33,761 nt of DNA from NCBI GenBank assembly GCA_940747215.1, contig CALNWS010000051.1, positions 1 to 33,761 on the forward strand, in the 5' to 3' direction. A program made the position numbers and the translations under genes. Shown in pieces: positions 29,058 to 33,761 of the stretch (positions within the stretch are counted from its first letter, which is position 1; the number at the start of each line of letters is the position of its first letter). Under the pieces are notes generated by a model. That model made no database searches. It saw only the letters and a list, made by a program, of their open reading frames with translations, and was not told the origin of the DNA. The DNA is from an uncultured Paraburkholderia sp. (GTDB lineage: Bacteria; Pseudomonadota; Gammaproteobacteria; Burkholderiales; Burkholderiaceae).

Positions 29058-30167
29058 ATGAAAAAATTTCTCGCAAGCGTATTCGCCTCGTTGCTGCTGG
29101 TCTCGGCCGCAGCATTCGCCCTGCCGACCGTGCAACAGATCGAGTCGGCGATGGCGCAAGGCAACTGGCAGCAGGCCGATGCCGGTTTGAGCCAGGTCAT
29201 CCAGGCACATCCCAACAACGCCCGCGCGCACTATCTGTACGCGCAGGTGCTCAATCGCGAAGGCCGCTTCGGCGACGCGCTTGCGCAGGTGCAGCAGGCC
29301 AAGACGCTCGACCCGCAAATCCGTTTCACCGACCTGACCCGTTTCGCGCAAACCGAAGCGCGCATCCGCAGGGATGCTGAACGTGCGGGCGGCGGCAACA
29401 ACTCGGGCCGCGCGCCGAATCCTTTCGTGCAACAGAACGCGCCCGCCGTGCAGCAAGGCTCGACCATGAAGCAGTCGGCCATGATGCCGCAGGTGCCTGA
29501 ACGGCATGGTCCAGGAGTGGGTATGTGGATCGGAATCATTCTTCTCGTTGCTGTGATCGCACTGGTGCTGCGCTGGACGCTACGCCGCGCCCGCACGCAG
29601 GACGACACGCGCGCCAACGACGACCGTCGCGTGCAACTCAAACGCACCACGGACATGCTCAACACCGTGCGCTCGCTCAAGCTCGACGTGAAGCTTTCCA
29701 CCGCGCCCGGTCACGAGGCGCTGGAGAAAGAAGTCGAGAGCACCGAAGACCAGTTGCGCGGTCTCGTCGAAACCTTGTCGAACAGCAAGAATCCGGTGCC
29801 GCCATATCAGCTCGACGAACTCGAGCAGCGCCTCGGCAGTCTGCGTGCACGTGCCGACGGCAAGCCCGATCCGTACGCCGCGCAGGCCGCGAGCGCGCAG
29901 CAACCGCCGGTTATCGTGCAGCAAGGTGGCGGTGGATTCGGCGGCGGCATGGGCGGCCTCCTCACCGGCGTGCTGCTCGGCGAAGCACTGAACTCCGGGC
30001 GTGATCGTGTGGTGGAACGCGATGTGATCGTCGACGACGAATCGCGCCGCCGCGGTAACGACAGCAACGACGGCGGCCTCGACTTCGGCCAAGGTTCGAA
30101 CGACTGGAACGACGGCGGCGGAGTCGACATGGGCAACAACGACGATTCCGGCTGGACGGATACCTGA
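29058..30167 (+). CDS. TPR-containing membrane protein, pspA partner
   Basis: Intact, 369 codons from ATG 29058. A signal peptide covers residues 1-21 (MKKFLASVFASLLLVSAAAF). A TPR-like pair follows at about 25-90 (GNWQQADAGLSQVIQAHPNN, AHYLYAQVLNREGRFGDALA), then an Asn/Gln/Pro linker, one membrane helix at about 155-173 (GMWIGIILLVAVIALVLRW), a charged coiled region (QLKRTTDMLNTVRSLKLDVK) and a Gly-rich tail with an acidic end. The topology would place the TPR outside and the coil inside, where it could meet PspA; that is an inference from the pairing. AGGAG lies about 30 bases upstream, far for this ATG; the frame is open further upstream to 29001. Confidence 0.82.
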   Translation: MKKFLASVFASLLLVSAAAFALPTVQQIESAMAQGNWQQADAGLSQVIQAHPNNARAHYLYAQVLNREGRFGDALAQVQQAKTLDPQIRFTDLTRFAQTEARIRRDAERAGGGNNSGRAPNPFVQQNAPAVQQGSTMKQSAMMPQVPERHGPGVGMWIGIILLVAVIALVLRWTLRRARTQDDTRANDDRRVQLKRTTDMLNTVRSLKLDVKLSTAPGHEALEKEVESTEDQLRGLVETLSNSKNPVPPYQLDELEQRLGSLRARADGKPDPYAAQAASAQQPPVIVQQGGGGFGGGMGGLLTGVLLGEALNSGRDRVVERDVIVDDESRRRGNDSNDGGLDFGQGSNDWNDGGGVDMGNNDDSGWTDT

Positions 30168-30213
30168 TCCGGCGCTGACTCGAACGGCTCAAGCGGCCAA
30201 GCGGCTCGAACAA

Positions 30214-30250
30214 GAACAGGCTCCCTTCAAACGGGAGCCTGTTCTCTTTT
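30214..30250 (+). terminator. Rho-independent terminator of the pspA-TPR unit
   Basis: Perfect 12-base stem (GAACAGGCTCCC, 30214-30225, with GGGAGCCTGTTC, 30233-30244), TTCAAAC loop, then TCTTTT. It is the strongest terminator in the window. Confidence 0.9.
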
Positions 30251-30280
30251 ATGTCTTGAACAAAGCCGCACGAATCAAAG

Positions 30281-30969
30281 CTACGTACCCGTCACCGGAA
30301 GCGCCCCGCCCGTTTCATGCTGCGCGAGCAGCATCGAACCCGCAAACAACCTGACGATAAACCGCTCGGCATAACCAACGAGCGCGCCGAGACGTTGCCC
30401 ATCCGCGTCGATGTATTCCGCCGACAGATGAAAGAGCTGCAGCACGATCTGCGTGCAGACTTCGTCGACGGTGTCGCGCGCGAGCGTCGGCACCAGTTCG
30501 AGTTGCACGACGTCGTCCGCCATTTCAGCCGACACCTCGTGCAGATTCGCGCGCACCGCTTCACGCAATGCCGGCGACGTACCGTGATATTCGGCGAGCG
30601 CACTCAGAAATGCCTCGCGGTTGCCCAGCGCAAACGCAAAGAACGCGACGCACGCGCGACGCGGCACGCTATGCGGTTCGTCGTGCGCGGCGAGCCAACG
30701 CTTGCGGCGCAAAACATAGGCCGCAAGCGTCAGCTCACCGATTCGACCGCCTCACGCGCAAGATCGTCGAGCGCGTCGAAGTGCCGGTAAAACGTATTCG
30801 GATTGAGGCCCGCCTCGCGTGCCACTTCGCGCAAACCCAAGCTCGCAAAACTGCGCCCGCCCGCCGTCAACCGCAACGCCGCTTCGATCAGCCTGCGCTT
30901 GCCGGGCGGCAGATCCGGGCTGCTGCTCAAGTCAGAACCGGCGTCGGGTAAGGATTTCAGAGCTTTCAA
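30281..30969 (-). pseudogene. FabR-like TetR regulator, one frameshift
   Basis: The N-terminal part has a TetR HTH (RSFASLGLREVAREAGLNPN, TFYRHFDALDDLA), close to the FabR group that represses unsaturated fatty-acid genes. It stops at TGA near 30730 after AVESVS. The ligand domain continues in another frame (LRRKRWLAAHDEPHSVPRRA, FFAFALGNREAFLSALAEYH, VCTQIVLQLFHLSAEYIDAD). One shift near 30735 accounts for the break, so the loss is recent. The start is TTG at 30969, not certain. The FabR name is only a similarity; the neighbouring monooxygenase could have been its target. Confidence 0.75.
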
Positions 30970-30989
30970 TCAGTGGATGCAGAACGCGT

Positions 30990-31456
30990 TTAATAGTCAC
31001 ACTCCAAGCGACCTTGACGACATCGGCGGCACCTGGCGCGACAACACCTATCCGGGCGCGGCCTGCGACGTGCCATCGCATCTCTATCCGTTTTCGTTCG
31101 AACCGAATCCGAAGTGGTCGCGTGCATTCGGTGGCCAGGCGGAGATTCTCGATTACCTGAAGCACTGCGCGCGCAAATACGGCGTGGCGCCCTACGTGCG
31201 CTGCTGTCGAGCGATTACTATCCCGCGCTGTGTCAGCCGAACGTCGACGTGGTGACCACCGGCATCCGCGAGATCGTAGCCGACGGCGTCGTCACCGACG
31301 CCGCCGTGCATCACGCCGCGGACGCGATCATCTGCGGCACGGGTTTTCAGATGAACGACGTGGGCGCGCCGTTCGACGTGATCGGCATCGACGGCGCCAA
31401 TCTCGGCGCGCAGTGGCTGCGCGAAGGTCCGGAAGCGTATCTCGGCACGAGCGTCG
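30990..31456 (+). pseudogene. FAD monooxygenase (Baeyer-Villiger type), fragments
   Basis: Reads FNQWMQNAFNSHTPSDLDDI, then GGTWRDNTYPGAACDVPSHL, a signature of flavin-binding Baeyer-Villiger/cyclohexanone-monooxygenase-like enzymes, and YPFSFEPNPKWSRAFGGQAE. After GVAPYVR the frame shifts and a deletion jumps to the distal part (LLSSDYYPALCQPNVDVVTT, ADAIICGTGFQMNDVGAPFD). Near 31456 the sequence passes in frame into an alpha/beta hydrolase. The FAD-binding N-terminus, the BVMO fingerprint region and the middle of the protein are gone. It cannot be active. Confidence 0.75.
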
Positions 31457-31818
31457 CGGACTTCCTGCGCAAGATCGACGCGGTAACGTTGCGTCGTTAC
31501 GTCGAGTTCTTTCATGGCGAAGGCACGCGCGCGACGATCGGCAAGATGGTGCCGACGCTCGATTTCGACGATGTCGACACCGACGTGCTGAAGAAGCTCG
31601 ACGTGCCGTCGCTCTTGCTATGGGGCGCGAAAGACCGCTGGATTCCGACCGCGCACGCGGCCAAGTTCGCGAGCCGCATTCCGGGCGCGAAATCCGTGAT
31701 GTATCCTCCGATGAAAGAAGCGCCGGATCGGGTGATGGTCGATTTGCGGGCGTTTCTTGGCGCGCCTGAAAAGCCGCTTAAGAAAGATGTGGCGGGGAAT
31801 GCGGCGGTAGCTCGCTAG
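31457..31818 (+). pseudogene. C-terminal remnant of an alpha/beta hydrolase fused to the monooxygenase
   Basis: In frame after ...YLGTSVA the sequence becomes DFLRKIDAVTLRRYVEFFHG, EGTRATIGKMVPTLDF, DVPSLLLWGAKDRWIPTAHA (catalytic-aspartate region) and ends at 31818. The catalytic histidine segment is missing: KSVMYP is followed directly by PMKEAPDRV, where the family has a histidine-containing loop of about five residues. No nucleophile elbow (GxSxG) is visible. The two genes presumably stood side by side as a monooxygenase-hydrolase pair before the deletion. Confidence 0.7.
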
Positions 31819-31848
31819 CTGCGTTAGCTGCACTCGCTGCCCACTACA

Positions 31849-31965
31849 CTAACTGCCGCCCAGAAAACGCAGCAGCCCCCACAGGAACTCGACCAGCATG
31901 ACGAGCAGTTCCCACAGGTGGTAAAGCTGCTGCCAGCCGGAAACGCGTGCAAAGGAATCGATCAT
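31849..31965 (-). CDS. 38-residue hydrophobic small protein
   Basis: ATG 31965 to TAG 31849-31851 encodes MIDSFARVSGWQQLYHLWEL, then a strongly hydrophobic run (LVMLVEFLWGLLRFLGGS). The pattern of Trp and Leu suits a single membrane-associated helix. There is no clear ribosome-binding site (TCTGG only). It lies between two broken regions and is not a fragment of either neighbour as far as I can see. It may be a real small membrane protein or a chance frame. Confidence 0.4.
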   Translation of the reverse strand: MIDSFARVSGWQQLYHLWELLVMLVEFLWGLLRFLGGS

Positions 31966-32108
31966 CCAGAATTGTGAATCGTGACTTCAGCACACCTTAC
32001 ACGATTACGATCGAAAGAGGCTTCGCCCTTCCTTAACGTTTCTTGCACGCACGATGCACAGGCGTGAGGGCATGCACGCGGCATGTCCTCACAAAACCTA
32101 CACGGCCA

Positions 32109-32913
32109 TCACGCTGCGTCGCCTTTCGGCGCGCTGCATGAAGAATTCGCCACCACCACGCTAACCGTCACGACGGCGATAAAGAGCGTGGCGAGCGCAT
32201 TCATTTCGGGGTTCAGTCCGAGACGCACGCGCGAGAACACGACGAGCGGCAACGTGGTCGATCCCGGTCCCGACAGAAATGCCGACAGCACCAGATCGTC
32301 GACGACAACGTGAACAACAGCAGCCATCCCGACACGAGCGCCTGCGAAATCAACGGCAACGTGATGAAGAAAACACGCGCATCGGCGTGGCGCCGAGGTC
32401 GAGCGCTGCTTCTTCGAGCGAAGGATGCAGCTCCTTCACAAGTGACTGCACGATGATCGCCACGTACGAAATAGACAGCATGACGTGGCCGATCCAGATC
32501 GTGAAGATGCCGCGTCCGGCGGGCCAGCCGAGCCACTTCGCCATTTCGATGAAAGGCAGCAGCAGCGAGATACCCCGAATCACTTCGGGAATGACGAGCG
32601 GTGCGTTGATCATGTCCGTGTAGAGCGTGAAGCCGCGAAAGCGTCCCATGCGCGCGAGCACGAAACCGGCCCACGTGCCGATGATCACCGACGCAAACGC
32701 CGTAAGCAGCGCCACGCGCAGCGAGAGCCAGGCGGCCGCGATCAGCTCGTCGTCCTGCAACAGCGCCGCGTACCAGCGCGTGGAGAAACGCGTCCAGACA
32801 GTCACGAGTTGCGACTCGTTGAACGAATACACGACGAGACTCACGATCGGCACATAGAGAAACAGAAAGCCGATGCCCAGCGCGAGCCATTGCAAAATCC
32901 GGTTCGGCCTCGT
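32109..32913 (-). pseudogene. potI: Polyamine ABC permease PotI-like, start codon lost and frameshifts
   Basis: Inner-membrane permease of a putrescine-type importer. Membrane helices are clear (LQWLALGIGFLFLYVPIVSL, LRVALLTAFASVIIGTWAGF) as is the EAA loop (SLEEAALDLGATPMRVF). The reading from RPNRILQW is preceded by ACG at 32913-32911, where TAACG would be the coupled stop/start TAATG in an intact operon, so the start appears mutated. Frameshifts lie near 32375 (MRVF to FITLPLISQALVSGW) and near 32310 (LFTLS to DDLVLSAFLSGPGST). The C-terminal helix is readable (LATLFIAVVTVSVVVA). Paired with potH upstream. Confidence 0.8.
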
Positions 32914-33761
32914 TAGCGCCTTTCCTCCATCGCCTTCGCCTGTGCGTACTGGAAATACGCCATCGGCACCAGCAGCAGCAACACCATCGCGCACGTGACG
33001 GCGGACGCCATCGGCCAGTCGGCATTGTCGAAGAACTCACTTCACATGACGCGGCCGATCATCAGCGTATTCGCGCCGCCGAGCAGTTCGGGGATCACGT
33101 ACTCCGCCGACCGCCGGAATGAACACCAGCAGACAGTCGGCGATGATGCCGTTCTTCGAGAGCGGCAACGTGATCTGCCAAGACGCTTTCCACGGCTTCG
33201 CACTGAGGTCGTAAGCGGCTTCGAGCAGCGTCAGATCCATTTTCACGAGATGCACGTAAAGCGGCATGACGAGAAACGGCAGATACGAATACGAATACAC
33301 CATGCCGATATAGACGGCCGTATTCGTGTGATACAGCTCGATAGGCGAATGAATGAGGCCGATCGACATCAGGAAATTGTTCAGCAAGCCATTGTTCTTC
33401 AGGATGCCGATCCACGCATAGACGCGGATCAGGAACAACGTCCAGAACGGCAGCATCACGGCCATCATCAGCAGATTGCGGCTCGCCGGATTCGATCGCG
33501 CGATGTAACGCCATCGGATAGCCAATCAGCAAACACAGCAGCGTCGAGATCGCGGCCGCCACGACCGAATTCACGTAGGTCGCGAAGTACAGACTGTCGG
33601 TCAGTAAAAACGCGTAGTGCGACAGATCGAGCGTGATGGTCTGCGTATTTTGGCGAACGTGATCAGGGGATTCGGGTTGAACGTGACGGGTCCTTTCGGT
33701 TGAAGGTGATCGCTGATCAGCGGTTTTCGAAGCGAGCGAGCATCTTGCCGAAATGGGTGAT
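32913..33761 (-). pseudogene. potH: Polyamine ABC permease PotH-like, broken, runs off the window
   Basis: Partner permease of PotI. Pieces: SLYFATYVNSVVAAAISTLL, LLMMAVMLPFWTLFLIRVYA, an EAA loop (LLEAAYDLSAKPWKASWQIT), and the C-terminal part (EYVIPELLGGANTLMIGRVM, then WPMASAVTCAMVLLLLVPMA). Lesions: a shift near 33515-33525, a six-base duplication that gives YSYS, a shift near 33105, and TGA at about 33045 in place of a tryptophan codon (RVM-stop-SEFFDN). Its TAA at 32915-32913 abuts potI. The 5' part (PLISDHLQPKGPVTFNPN) also carries stops and continues beyond the window edge. Confidence 0.8.

Noticed and set aside
28347..29507. A 386-codon minus-strand frame
   Set aside because: It is antisense to pspA and the TPR gene, has no recognisable domain and is Arg/His-rich, as shadow frames usually are.
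1..33761. CRISPR array, tRNA/rRNA, insertion sequence or prophage
   Set aside because: I saw no regularly spaced repeats, no clover-leaf sequence, no transposase motif and no phage genes. The breakpoints lack terminal inverted repeats or visible IS remnants.
1..33761. All lesions as poor sequencing
   Set aside because: Large deletions, gene fusions and a 17-base duplication are not typical read errors, and intact genes up to 2.5 kb stand beside ruined ones. A few one-base shifts could still be errors.

Overview
The window looks like chromosomal DNA of a Burkholderiaceae bacterium (Paraburkholderia/Caballeronia/Burkholderia type): the GC content is high, and the recognisable proteins (ponA, pspA with its TPR partner, an rbs operon ordered rbsB-A-(C)-R-K, a ClC channel with CBS domains, potHI) read like members of that family. 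Its dominant property is gene decay. By my own count about 26 of some 36 recognisable genes are broken by one-base frameshifts, single in-frame stops, in-frame deletions, short tandem duplications or large deletions that weld two genes together. Only about a fifth of the bases lie in genes that look intact. This pattern is known from host-restricted symbionts early in genome reduction, such as the leaf-nodule Burkholderia symbionts of Psychotria and Ardisia. That assignment is an inference.

Layout, left to right. 1-1237: a 3'-truncated, frameshifted chemotaxis receptor. 1544-4520: a wrecked ribose operon on the minus strand (rbsB, a remnant of rbsA fused to a remnant of rbsR, no rbsC, and rbsK with three deletions) with an orphan palindromic operator. 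4834-9465: frameshifted corA, an intact lipoprotein, a broken small ORF plus P-loop gene pair, a broken saccharopine-dehydrogenase-like gene and an intact Lrp/AsnC regulator. 9574-12991: a broken LysR regulator, an intact Spy-like periplasmic protein, a broken hypothetical, an intact small cytosolic protein and a broken YhfC-type membrane protease. 13110-14808: a broken PtxS-like LacI regulator and the 3' part of a 2-hydroxyacid dehydrogenase, welded at one deletion scar to the 3' part of a YeiH-type exporter. 14930-18687: an intact GST, a broken ClC channel and a broken LysR gene. 18947-24020: a small ORF, a TetR gene without its HTH, and a collapsed MFP-RND-OMF efflux operon. 24246-26744: intact ponA. 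27246-27757: a broken RHH-like gene. 28212-30167: intact pspA and TPR membrane protein. 30281-31818: a broken FabR-like regulator and a monooxygenase/hydrolase deletion fusion. 31849-33761: a 38-residue ORF and broken potI and potH.

The surviving genes serve the envelope and stress handling (peptidoglycan synthesis, PspA membrane stress, Spy-like chaperone, lipoprotein, GST). Sugar and polyamine uptake, drug efflux, chemotaxis and six of seven transcription regulators are lost. Sequencing error alone does not explain this: ponA (2.5 kb) has no lesion, while the adjacent 2.6 kb RND gene has about nine. I found no CRISPR array, tRNA, rRNA, insertion sequence or new defence system, and I do not claim an undescribed system. 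The interest lies in the decay mechanisms and the fusion scars.
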